A DNA stretch of 5,393 nt, from contig NZ_JARWGJ010000167.1 in NCBI RefSeq assembly GCF_040409695.1, forward strand, positions 1 through 5,393, written 5' to 3'. The translations under genes and the position numbers were made by a program. Source of the stretch: Longimonas sp040409695. GTDB lineage: Bacteria; Bacteroidota; Rhodothermia; Rhodothermales; Salinibacteraceae. Shown in pieces: positions 1 to 5,393 of this stretch. Under the pieces are notes generated by a model. That model was not told the origin of the DNA, searched no databases, and saw only the letters and a list, made by a program, of their open reading frames with translations. Position 1 is the first letter of the stretch. Each line of letters opens with the position of its first letter.

Positions 1-42
1 TCGCTTGGGCGACATCATCGCAGTCCGCTGAGTGTTTTCAGA

Positions 43-65
43 CGCTGCCCAAACCGCTGCCCAAC
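43..65. repeat. Short tandem repeat, 12 + 11 bp
   Basis: The unit CGCTGCCCAAAC at 43-54 is followed immediately by CGCTGCCCAAC at 55-65, a near-perfect tandem duplication that differs by one A. The complement of its GCCCAA core also occurs at 5-10, so a weak hairpin with the left part of the window is possible. No function can be assigned. Confidence 0.6.
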
Positions 66-224
66 ATACCGCACAGCGATTATTACCCCCCAGAGCCACT
101 TCTTCGACCGTTCCTGATATCGACCAGCTTCTCGTTGCACGAAAAATAGGCAGGTAGTTCTCTGTCACAGGTCAATCTCCGGGTAACACATGGCCACCTA
201 ACGTACCGAAAATAACTCACAACC

Positions 225-336
225 TTGTCATTGCGAGCGCAGCGACGCAATCTCATGCGATCGGACCGGATGCAGTTGCCCAATTAACGGCATGAGATCG
301 CCGCGTCGGTCGCAAGCTCCCTCCTCGCGATGACAA
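225..336. repeat. Imperfect inverted repeat of the dispersed GTCATTGCGAG type
   Basis: The left arm (225-258) begins TTGTCATTGCGAG and ends AATCTCATGC. The right arm (290-336), read on the reverse strand, begins TTGTCATCGCGAG and ends GATCTCATGC. The arms match at both ends, and the right arm is about 13 bases longer in its middle (GAGGGAGCTTGCGACC and a GCGG block). The loop is 259-289. From general knowledge, sequences of the form GTCATTGCGAG-GAGCGAAGCGACG-CAATCTC are dispersed, non-coding, often paired palindromic repeats in many unrelated bacterial genomes, and they are often mis-annotated as short genes with residues such as CARNDK or SLAMT. I see no clear target-site duplication and no transposase. 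It could act as a MITE-like mobile unit, a transcript-end structure, or be inert. Confidence 0.8.
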
Positions 337-393
337 TTTCGGACCCTAACATTCAGGTGTGACAGAACAGTAACGCACCTTCTCATTTGGCGC

Positions 394-443
394 TTTGTAA
401 GGGATATCCTTACGTTTCTTTTCTTTTGTAGGGATATCCCTTA
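394..443. promoter_or_regulatory. Paired GGATATCC palindromes, candidate operator
   Basis: Two related palindromic sites lie side by side. The first is GTAAGGGATATCCTTAC (397-413), with 6-bp inverted arms GTAAGG and CCTTAC around GATAT. The second is TTTGTAGGGATATCCCTTA (425-443), containing the perfect 12-bp palindrome AGGGATATCCCT (430-441). Both are preceded by TTTGTA, and the shared GGGATATCC core starts at 401 and 431, exactly 30 bp apart, close to three helical turns. Equal-face spacing of two dyad sites is what one expects of a cooperative repressor operator. The next gene downstream encodes a probable ribbon-helix-helix protein, a class that typically binds paired short palindromes, so autoregulation is a reasonable inference. 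The sites lie about 190 bp from the start codon, far for a simple operator, so they may serve a distant or divergent promoter instead. Confidence 0.5.
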
Positions 444-550
444 TCCTCTCTCAATTAACATTTTTGCTTTGTCAACTCCTTCACTTTTGTCGCACAATCC
501 TGCAACACACATCAGAATACTGACAGACTGAGCAGCATTACCTCTTTACT

Positions 551-581
551 TTATCGGTACAAAATCTACTCCGGTTAGAAT
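551..581 (+). promoter_or_regulatory. Weak candidate promoter for the 143-residue protein gene
   Basis: TAGAAT at 576-581 resembles a -10 element and lies about 50 bp before the start codon at 631. The best -35 candidate is TTATCG at 551-556, with a 19-bp spacer, which is poor. The neighbourhood is AT-rich. No good Bacteroidota-type TAnnTTTG element was found in a suitable place. This is a tentative assignment. Confidence 0.2.
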
Positions 582-630
582 TATCCCACCGTTCGCGGCT
601 GTTGCTTTTTCGCTGCGTAGACCAATCAAC

Positions 631-1062
631 ATGAATATACCTGTTTCCGATCTTCTGCTCGAAGGCGAAGCCGAGGAGGTTTTACCCGTTCCGCTTTCTT
701 CGCGACAGATGGCGTATGTGCGGCGCCGCGCCGAAGCTCACGGCATTTCGGAGCGGCAATTTGTACGGTTTATCCTGAATAAGCTGCAGGAAGCCGACTC
801 AGCTTTTTCCGGTGATCCTTCGGAGTCCTCGTCTTCCAGAGCCTCTTCACCATCAGAACCTTCACCGTCAGATTCTTCATCAGAGCGCGAGTCGCCCAGA
901 TTCCCCTCAGATGACAGCGGCAGCACGACACTTGATCACCTCCGCCAACACCGGTCTTCTTCATCCGACACACAGGATGATCCTGAAGCTTCAGGTAAGG
1001 AAACCGACGACAATCCGCTTAATCGCTCCATGTTTGATTACCTCCGTGACGAATCTCCGTGA
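631..1062 (+). CDS. Probable ribbon-helix-helix protein with Ser-rich acidic tail
   Basis: A 143-residue protein that I do not recognise as a named family. Residues 16-23 (EVLPVPLS) followed by RQMAYVRRRAEAHG (25-38) and ISERQFVRFILNKL (39-52) fit the strand-helix-helix pattern of ribbon-helix-helix (MetJ/Arc-type) DNA-binding domains, which act as dimers and often repress their own gene. This is inferred from pattern, not from a match. Residues 54-125 are low complexity, dominated by Ser, Pro, Asp and Glu, and are probably disordered. Two short similar motifs stand out in the tail: TLDHLR (100-105) and MFDYLR (134-139), the second almost at the C-terminus. ATG 631 is the only usable start: an in-frame TGA lies at 529-531 and no ATG, GTG or TTG occurs between. 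There is no Shine-Dalgarno sequence. No signal peptide or membrane segment is visible. The reverse-strand open frames across it come from the repetitive Ser codons. Confidence 0.75.
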   Translation: MNIPVSDLLLEGEAEEVLPVPLSSRQMAYVRRRAEAHGISERQFVRFILNKLQEADSAFSGDPSESSSSRASSPSEPSPSDSSSERESPRFPSDDSGSTTLDHLRQHRSSSSDTQDDPEASGKETDDNPLNRSMFDYLRDESP

Positions 1063-1075
1063 TGTAACATGTAAC
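1062..1075 (+). repeat. Tandem ATGTAAC duplication at the stop codon
   Basis: The heptamer ATGTAAC occurs twice in direct succession (1062-1068 and 1069-1075). It starts on the last base of the TGA that ends the 143-residue protein gene. It could be a half-site pair for a regulator of the downstream receiver gene or a chance duplication. Confidence 0.4.
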
Positions 1076-1077
1076 GC

Positions 1078-1097
1078 AATAATCACGCTATTATTTT
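1078..1097 (+). terminator. Weak AT-rich stem-loop with short T run
   Basis: AATAAT (1078-1083) and ATTATT (1090-1095) can pair around the loop CACGCT, and the 3' arm runs into four T residues (1094-1097). It sits 15 bases after a stop codon, the usual place for a terminator. The stem has no G-C pairs, so it would be a weak intrinsic terminator at best. Confidence 0.25.
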
Positions 1098-1152
1098 ACG
1101 AGTTGATATTTTAACTATTAAGGACAGCTTAAACAGCACTATTTGAATACGT

Positions 1153-1527
1153 ATGTCGCACCCAAGTATCCTTCTTCTGGACGACGATGATTTCATTGTT
1201 CGTCTTGTAAGCCATCAGCTATCTACCGGCTACGCGCTGTCGACATGCCAGACCTGCAGCGCAGCCCGGCGTAGCCTGCAAGAGACCCCGTTCGATGTAC
1301 TCTTGCTTGATGTTCAGTTGCCCAATGGAAGCGGCTGTGATGTGCTGCACAGCGCCCGCACCCATCCTGAATCGTTGAATACGGAAACGCCCGCAATAGC
1401 GTTTACTGCCCACGTGCTCGGTGACATACGCGAGCGCCTGCTTGATGAAGGGTTCGATGCCTACCTCGCTAAACCTTTTCACGCAGCTCAGCTGGTCGGC
1501 ACAATTGAATCGCTCCTCCCAGCCTAA
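1153..1527 (+). CDS. Stand-alone response-regulator receiver (CheY-like)
   Basis: A 124-residue protein made only of a receiver domain, the phosphoacceptor module of two-component signalling in the cytoplasm. The expected marks are all present: an acidic run D10-D13 after the first strand (ILLLDDDDF) for metal binding, the phosphoacceptor D53 at the end of the third strand (DVLLLDVQLPNGSG), the switch Thr T85 (AIAFTAH) and the conserved K107-P108 (LAKPF). No output domain follows, so it should act through protein contact or phosphorelay, as CheY, Spo0F or DivK types do. No histidine kinase is present in the window. ATG 1153 is the first possible start, since an in-frame TGA lies at 1144-1146. 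The only AAGGA is 28 bases upstream, too far to be a normal ribosome site. It lies 90 bp after the previous gene and 80 bp before the AraC-family gene, all in the same direction. Confidence 0.95.
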   Translation: MSHPSILLLDDDDFIVRLVSHQLSTGYALSTCQTCSAARRSLQETPFDVLLLDVQLPNGSGCDVLHSARTHPESLNTETPAIAFTAHVLGDIRERLLDEGFDAYLAKPFHAAQLVGTIESLLPA

Positions 1528-1567
1528 CGGACTCGAGCTCTGCCCCTTCGCTGCTCCGTGCAGTCCG
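1528..1567 (+). other. Stem-loop directly after the receiver stop codon
   Basis: CGGACT (1528-1533) begins right after the TAA stop and pairs with AGTCCG (1562-1567). Inside it, GAGC (1535-1538) pairs with GCTC (1553-1556). The result is a broken stem in the 80-bp gap before the AraC-family gene. No T run follows, so it is not a standard intrinsic terminator. It could stabilise the upstream message or partly separate expression of the two genes. Confidence 0.35.
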
Positions 1568-1607
1568 CCGGGCCTTGTGATGCCTCGTTTCCTTCTCACA
1601 GCACTAC

Positions 1608-2639
1608 ATGCCTTTGACCCATCGCAACCAGTCTGCACCTACAGTCTCGCCATCCGAGTTTCACCGGTATATACCCGGCGAGCGGTTGGAAAGCATACGC
1701 CTTCCGGTCACTGCAACGCGTTCTGAACCGGTTCTCGTGGAGCGCTTTCGCATCCCTGGCGTCCCATCATCGCAAGCGTTTCCCCGCCTGAATAGCCATC
1801 TGCTCTCTGTCATCACACGGGGCCAGGCCCGCGGGCAATACAGTCTTGGAGACGATACCGACCTACACGAGGTCGAAATTCAGGAAGAGGTGTCGCTCTT
1901 TCTTGCCGCTGGCACATCTACGACATGGGCCTGGGAAGATTGTGACGTAGAACTTGTTTTCGTGTACATCCCGCCACCGCTTATCTATCACTTTGTGTCG
2001 CTGCATGCGCTGGACCCGAGGCGCACAACGCTACGCTCTCGCGTTTTTGAGGAAGACCGTGTGCTCTACCTGCTGGGGCAGGCCCTCAACCAGTCTATTG
2101 AGGCGTGTACCGACGGTGAAAGCGGCGTCACGACGCGCGCGGTGGCAGGCGCGGTCGTCCGTGCCATGATCTTCCGCCTGCTCGTCACTGCCGATGCGGA
2201 CGTGCCGCCCCTCATGCAGGCCAATCAGGGACCTCTTTCAGCATCAGCGCGGCGGTCTGTGCAGGAGCACATCCGCACCAACCTGGATGAGGACATTAGC
2301 GTAGCCGACTTGGCCGAGCATCTTGACATGAGTCCGTCGCACTTCAGCCGCCTTTTTAAGCAGACTGTGGGCTACACGCCGTACCGGTATGTGCTGCGCG
2401 AGCGTGTGCGCAGAGCCCGGCACCTGCTTGCCGAGACCGACCTGCCGATTGCCAGCGTCGCCCTGCAGGCCGGGTTTTCAAACCAGAGCCATCTTACGCG
2501 CTGGTTTCGCCGCGTTACGCACACCACCCCTGCTTCGTACCGTAAGGCTATGAAAGACGGTGAGACCTCCTCATCAGACCTCACCGACTTTGACTCTGCT
2601 TCCACACGTTCGGGAACGGAGGATTCAGAGCGTTCATGA
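1608..2639 (+). CDS. AraC-family transcriptional regulator
   Basis: A 343-residue cytoplasmic transcription factor. The C-terminal AraC/XylS DNA-binding domain spans about 210-315 and has two helix-turn-helix units: the first at about 229-250 (ISVADLAEHLDMSPSHFSRL), the second at about 278-301 (PIASVALQAGFSNQSHLTRW), then the family signature ending TPASYRK. The usual Gly before TP is His here (H305). The N-terminal 200 residues are the presumed sensor or dimerisation part. Their strand-rich segment at about 40-125 resembles a cupin-like fold, but no ligand can be predicted. Residues 317-343 form an acidic Ser-rich tail not needed by the fold, similar in style to that of the 143-residue protein upstream. 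ATG 1608 is the first start after an in-frame TGA at 1578-1580; no clear ribosome site is seen. The gene may be co-transcribed with the receiver gene 80 bp upstream. Its stop overlaps the stop of the convergent efflux gene. The target genes are unknown; control of the pump is a guess from proximity. Confidence 0.95.
   Translation: MPLTHRNQSAPTVSPSEFHRYIPGERLESIRLPVTATRSEPVLVERFRIPGVPSSQAFPRLNSHLLSVITRGQARGQYSLGDDTDLHEVEIQEEVSLFLAAGTSTTWAWEDCDVELVFVYIPPPLIYHFVSLHALDPRRTTLRSRVFEEDRVLYLLGQALNQSIEACTDGESGVTTRAVAGAVVRAMIFRLLVTADADVPPLMQANQGPLSASARRSVQEHIRTNLDEDISVADLAEHLDMSPSHFSRLFKQTVGYTPYRYVLRERVRRARHLLAETDLPIASVALQAGFSNQSHLTRWFRRVTHTTPASYRKAMKDGETSSSDLTDFDSASTRSGTEDSERS
2634..2639. other. Shared palindromic stop site of two convergent genes
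   Basis: The six bases TCATGA are their own reverse complement. The AraC-family gene reads them as Ser-stop (TGA at 2637-2639), and the efflux gene on the other strand reads the same bases as Ser-stop (TGA at 2636-2634). The genes therefore overlap by six bases and leave no room for a terminator between them; transcripts must end inside the opposite gene. Confidence 0.97.
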
Positions 2640-5393
2640 CTTCGCCGGGCGTACTTCTGCGGGTCCTGGCTGCGGGAGCCATGACCAGTCGGGCAGGTAG
2701 CTTCGCACGCGCACGGCTGCGTTCTCGACAGAGATGTAAGCCACCGGGATGAGAACCAGCGTAATGAGCGTGGAGGCAAAGAGCCCGCCAATCACGACGC
2801 GCGCCAGGGGCGCCTGAATATCGCCCCCGGCCCCCAGCCCGATAGCCAGCGGAAGCAGTCCGAGCATCGTAGTGAGTGCGGTCATCAAGATAGGACGCAA
2901 GCGCAGACGCCCGGCCTCAACCACCGCCTCCGACAGCTCTAACCCCCGCTCGCGCCGCATGATATTGATGTAGTCCACAAGCACGATCGCATTGTTCACA
3001 ACGATGCCAATAAGCATGATGAGCCCCATGATGCTCTGGATGTTGACCGTAGTGCCCGTCAGGTAGAGCGTGGGTACGACCCCGACAAGAGCGAGCGGCA
3101 CCGAGAACATGACGATAAACGGATCCAGAAAGCGTTCAAACTGCCCGGCCATCACCATATAGATCAACAGCAGAGCCATTACGATAGCCAGCATAAAGTC
3201 GCGCTGTGCTTCTTGCTGCTCGCGGTACTCGCCTCCAAAGGTAAGCGAAAACTGCTCAGGCAGGTTCATCTGAGCGACCGTGCTCTGCGCCCGTTCTACG
3301 ACATCGTTCAGGTTTGCATCGCTGGTCAGCGTTGCCGATAGGTAGGTCACACGCTGTCCGTTAATGCGCCTCACGGTGCTGGGTCCACGCCCTTCATCAA
3401 CCTGAACGAAGGCCGACGCGGGAATGGTACCGCCATCGGGGCTACGCACGGCGATGTTATCCAGGTCTTGCACGGTGAGTCGGTCTTCGGGGCGCAGGCG
3501 CACGATGATCGGAAACTCATCGCCTTCAACCCGAAAGGCTCCGGCACGCGTGCCCGCCAGGTTGGTCTGGATGGCAGTGGCCACGCCTTGTGTGGTGAGG
3601 CCCGCCTGCGCGATGCGCTCACGGTCGAAGAAAATATTCTGCTCGGGCTGTCCGCGGTCTTCACCGCCGACCTCCACGTCGGCGATACCGTCGAGCTGCT
3701 CCAGGCGATTTTTGATGTCGTCGCCGATAATCTGGGCTTGCTCCAGGTCGTACCCGCGCAGCTCCATTTCGAGTGAGGTTTCCTCGTCGCCCCCACCGCT
3801 ACTGAAGGCCCGGCGCAGCACCCAGAGTCCGGTACGGGCACGCACCCGTATCTCAACCCCCGGCACGACGCCCTCAATGTTCTCGCGCAGGTAATCGGCC
3901 AGCTCCGAGGGCTCGGTGGTGCGCTCCCCTTCCGGACGCATCGCCAGGTCGATGCGGGCGCGGCTGCCGCGAATTTCCGTTGTCATGAACTGCACATCCT
4001 CCTCGGGCACCAGCGGTTTCACAACGTCCTCCAGTTCCTGCAGGTACGACTGCACGACCGCGAGATTTGTCCCCGAGTCCATGCTCATGTCGATGCGGAT
4101 CTCGTTGGCATCGGTCTGCGGTGCCAGTTCGACCGGAAGCATGGGCCAGATGAATAGCGCTCCTGCCAGTAGCACCCCCGTCGATGCAAAGACGGTCTTC
4201 CGGTACGTAATGACGGTACGCAGCTTATCTTTGTACCACTCCTCCAGCTGCTGAAAGCGACGCTGGAAAGCCGACTGGGTAGAGGCATCCGGGTTGGCCT
4301 CGTTCGTCAGGAAGCGACTCGCCAGCATAGGCACCAGGGTGAGCGCTACAAAGAGCGAACAGACCAGCGAGAAGACCACCACAAGCGCCAGCGACTGAAA
4401 GAGCGATGCGCTGGTAGCTTGTGCAAAGACCAGCGGCAGAAAGATTACGGAAGTCGTGAGGGTCGAGGCCACAATGGCTCCTGCTACCTCACGCGTCCCT
4501 ATGCTGGCCGCGTCGGGCAGACTTCGCCCGTTCTCTTCGCGGTGCCGCACAATGTTTTCGAGCACGACAATCGCGTTATCCACAATGAGCCCTACTCCGA
4601 GTGCGAGCCCGCCGAACGTCATGATGTTCAGTGTGAGTCCGCCGAAGTAGAGGAGGCCGAATGTTGCAATGATCGAGATGGGAATAGAGAGCGCAATGAC
4701 AAACGTGGTGGAGCCGTTGCGCAAAAACATGTAGAGCACGAATATCGCAAGCAGCGCCCCCCAGAGCAACGAGCTCTGCACGCTGTCGATCGACGACTGA
4801 ATATATGTGCTCTGGTCGCTGATTACCGTAAGGTGCATGTCGTTACGTTCGGCGTTGATGCGCTCTACCTCGGCCCGAACGCCATCGGCTACAGCAACCG
4901 TATTGGCATCGCTCTGCTTCTGGATGCGCATCTGCACGATAGGCATCCCATCGAGCTCGGTCATCCGAAACGTATCCTGGTAGCCATCTTCTACGTTGGC
5001 TACGTCGATCACCCGTATGGGCTGACCTTCGGCGTATGCGATGACCGTGTTTCGGATCTCATCGACCGACGTGTACTCCCCGAGGGCCCGAACGTACATA
5101 TCTCGGAGTCCGTCTTTCACGTTGCCGCCACCAACCACCGCGTTTTCGGATGCGATGGCCTGGCGCACCTCGTCGGCGGTCAGCCCTGAGGCCTGCAAGC
5201 GATCGCGCTTCAGGTTGATCTGAATCTCGCGCTCAATCTCGCCGCGCAGTTCGATCGTACCCACGCCGGGCACCTGCTCAATCCGCTTCGCCAGATCGCG
5301 CTGTAGGATGCGGCTGAGCGTCTCCAGGTCGTAGCGCGATTCGACGGCAATACTGACAACAGAGGTCTGGTTCGGGTCGAACTTCCAGATGCG
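2634..5393 (-). CDS. RND multidrug-type efflux transporter, HAE1/SwrC-like (N-terminus missing)
   Basis: The frame stays open to the right edge of the window, so this is the last 919 residues of a protein of probably 1,050 or so. Comparison with AcrB landmarks suggests that about 135 N-terminal residues, including TM1, lie outside. An internal ATG-free start near 5273 should not be used: that codon is GTG within EQVPGVGTIELRG, a conserved porter-domain stretch. Numbering from the window edge, the order is porter PN (to about 200), TM2-TM6 (about 208-356), TM7 (about 400-418), second porter region (about 425-730), and TM8-TM12 (about 731-888). Family marks are GLIVDNAIVVLENI in TM4 (Asp at 272), GIVVNNAIVLVDYI in TM10, and RLRLRPILMTALTTMLG leading into TM11. 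Such proteins are proton-driven inner-membrane trimers that pass amphiphilic compounds to an adaptor and an outer-membrane channel. The second Asp of TM4 and the TM10 Lys of AcrB are both Asn here, as in SwrC-like members. Adaptor and channel genes are probably upstream, beyond the edge. The substrate is unknown; a heavy-metal CusA type is less likely. Confidence 0.96.
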   Translation of the reverse strand, partial: RIWKFDPNQTSVVSIAVESRYDLETLSRILQRDLAKRIEQVPGVGTIELRGEIEREIQINLKRDRLQASGLTADEVRQAIASENAVVGGGNVKDGLRDMYVRALGEYTSVDEIRNTVIAYAEGQPIRVIDVANVEDGYQDTFRMTELDGMPIVQMRIQKQSDANTVAVADGVRAEVERINAERNDMHLTVISDQSTYIQSSIDSVQSSLLWGALLAIFVLYMFLRNGSTTFVIALSIPISIIATFGLLYFGGLTLNIMTFGGLALGVGLIVDNAIVVLENIVRHREENGRSLPDAASIGTREVAGAIVASTLTTSVIFLPLVFAQATSASLFQSLALVVVFSLVCSLFVALTLVPMLASRFLTNEANPDASTQSAFQRRFQQLEEWYKDKLRTVITYRKTVFASTGVLLAGALFIWPMLPVELAPQTDANEIRIDMSMDSGTNLAVVQSYLQELEDVVKPLVPEEDVQFMTTEIRGSRARIDLAMRPEGERTTEPSELADYLRENIEGVVPGVEIRVRARTGLWVLRRAFSSGGGDEETSLEMELRGYDLEQAQIIGDDIKNRLEQLDGIADVEVGGEDRGQPEQNIFFDRERIAQAGLTTQGVATAIQTNLAGTRAGAFRVEGDEFPIIVRLRPEDRLTVQDLDNIAVRSPDGGTIPASAFVQVDEGRGPSTVRRINGQRVTYLSATLTSDANLNDVVERAQSTVAQMNLPEQFSLTFGGEYREQQEAQRDFMLAIVMALLLIYMVMAGQFERFLDPFIVMFSVPLALVGVVPTLYLTGTTVNIQSIMGLIMLIGIVVNNAIVLVDYINIMRRERGLELSEAVVEAGRLRLRPILMTALTTMLGLLPLAIGLGAGGDIQAPLARVVIGGLFASTLITLVLIPVAYISVENAAVRVRSYLPDWSWLPQPGPAEVRPAKS

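Larger units (their letters stand above)
1..630. other. Gene-poor upstream region
   Basis: This stretch of about 630 bases holds no convincing protein gene. Its first bases can be read on the plus strand as the last nine codons of an upstream gene ending at a TGA at 29-31 (reading LGDIIAVR before the stop), but that is too little to claim. The rest contains a small tandem repeat, a large inverted repeat of a dispersed-repeat type, two palindromes, and an AT-richer leader in front of the gene that starts at 631. A reverse-strand open frame at 83-283 is best explained as read-through of the inverted repeat. The half nearest the gene (about 361-630) is visibly richer in A and T than the genes, as expected of a promoter region. 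Confidence 0.7.

Noticed and set aside
1..31. Possible end of an upstream plus-strand gene (LGDIIAVR then stop), or a reverse-strand start at 18
   Set aside because: Only nine codons or fewer are visible either way, too short to support a gene.
83..283. Reverse-strand open frame of 66 codons in the upstream region
   Set aside because: Its N-terminal part reads through the left arm of the inverted repeat and gives the CARNDK-type peptide known as a typical false gene from this repeat family. No ribosome site and no recognisable domain.
197..350. CCTAAC on both sides of the inverted repeat (197-202 and 345-350) as a target-site duplication
   Set aside because: The two copies lie at different distances from the repeat ends (22 and 8 bases) and are only 6 bp long, so chance is the simpler explanation.
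391..450. The two palindromes as a CRISPR-like array
   Set aside because: Only two units, with a short low-complexity T-rich spacer and no cas gene.
738..973. Reverse-strand open frames opposite the 143-residue protein gene
   Set aside because: They arise from the repetitive Ser/Glu codons of the tail. The plus frame has an unambiguous start and a plausible folded head.
1219..1638. Reverse-strand open frame of 139 codons across the receiver gene
   Set aside because: The plus strand encodes a receiver domain with all key residues; the antisense product looks random.
2372..2791. Reverse-strand open frame of 139 codons across the end of the AraC-family gene
   Set aside because: It overlaps the conserved DNA-binding domain on the plus strand and the end of the pump gene in another frame, and shows no domain.
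4419..5189. Plus-strand open frame of 256 codons opposite the efflux gene
   Set aside because: It lies wholly antisense to well-conserved RND coding sequence. Its product has no recognisable domain and a composition typical of the complement of a GC-rich gene.

Overview
The window carries three forward-strand genes for regulatory-type proteins, followed by one convergent reverse-strand gene for a large RND efflux transporter that runs off the right edge. The pump belongs to the inner-membrane family that works with an adaptor and an outer-membrane channel, so the host is most likely Gram-negative. Weak or absent Shine-Dalgarno sequences, moderately high GC in the genes against AT-rich spacers, and acidic Ser/Asp/Glu-rich protein tails would fit a Bacteroidota/Rhodothermota-like, possibly salt-adapted bacterium. 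This placement is an inference from style, not an identification.

Layout. Positions 1-630 hold no convincing gene. They contain a short tandem repeat (43-65), an inverted repeat built from two arms of a widespread dispersed 'GTCATTGCGAG' type repeat (225-336), and an AT-richer stretch with two near-identical palindromes centred on GGATATCC exactly 30 bp apart (397-443). Positions 631-1062 encode a 143-residue protein with a probable ribbon-helix-helix DNA-binding segment and a long Ser-rich acidic tail. Positions 1153-1527 encode a stand-alone CheY-like receiver. Positions 1608-2639 encode an AraC-family regulator. Positions 2634-5393 (reverse) encode the C-terminal 919 residues of an HAE1/SwrC-like RND transporter.

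How they may work together. The receiver and AraC-type genes are co-directional, 80 bp apart, and could be co-transcribed, although a stem-loop lies directly after the receiver stop codon. The AraC and pump genes meet tail to tail and share a palindromic TCATGA in which both end in Ser-stop, so no intergenic space separates them. Control of the pump by the AraC protein is possible from proximity alone; the pump promoter lies outside the window, so this cannot be tested here. The ribbon-helix-helix-like protein and the paired palindromes 190 bp upstream of it form a reasonable candidate autoregulatory unit.

I see no CRISPR array, transposase, tRNA or rRNA. Most of the window is ordinary regulatory and transport biology. 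The parts most worth a second look are the 143-residue protein with its duplicated short motif and the paired palindromes in front of it.
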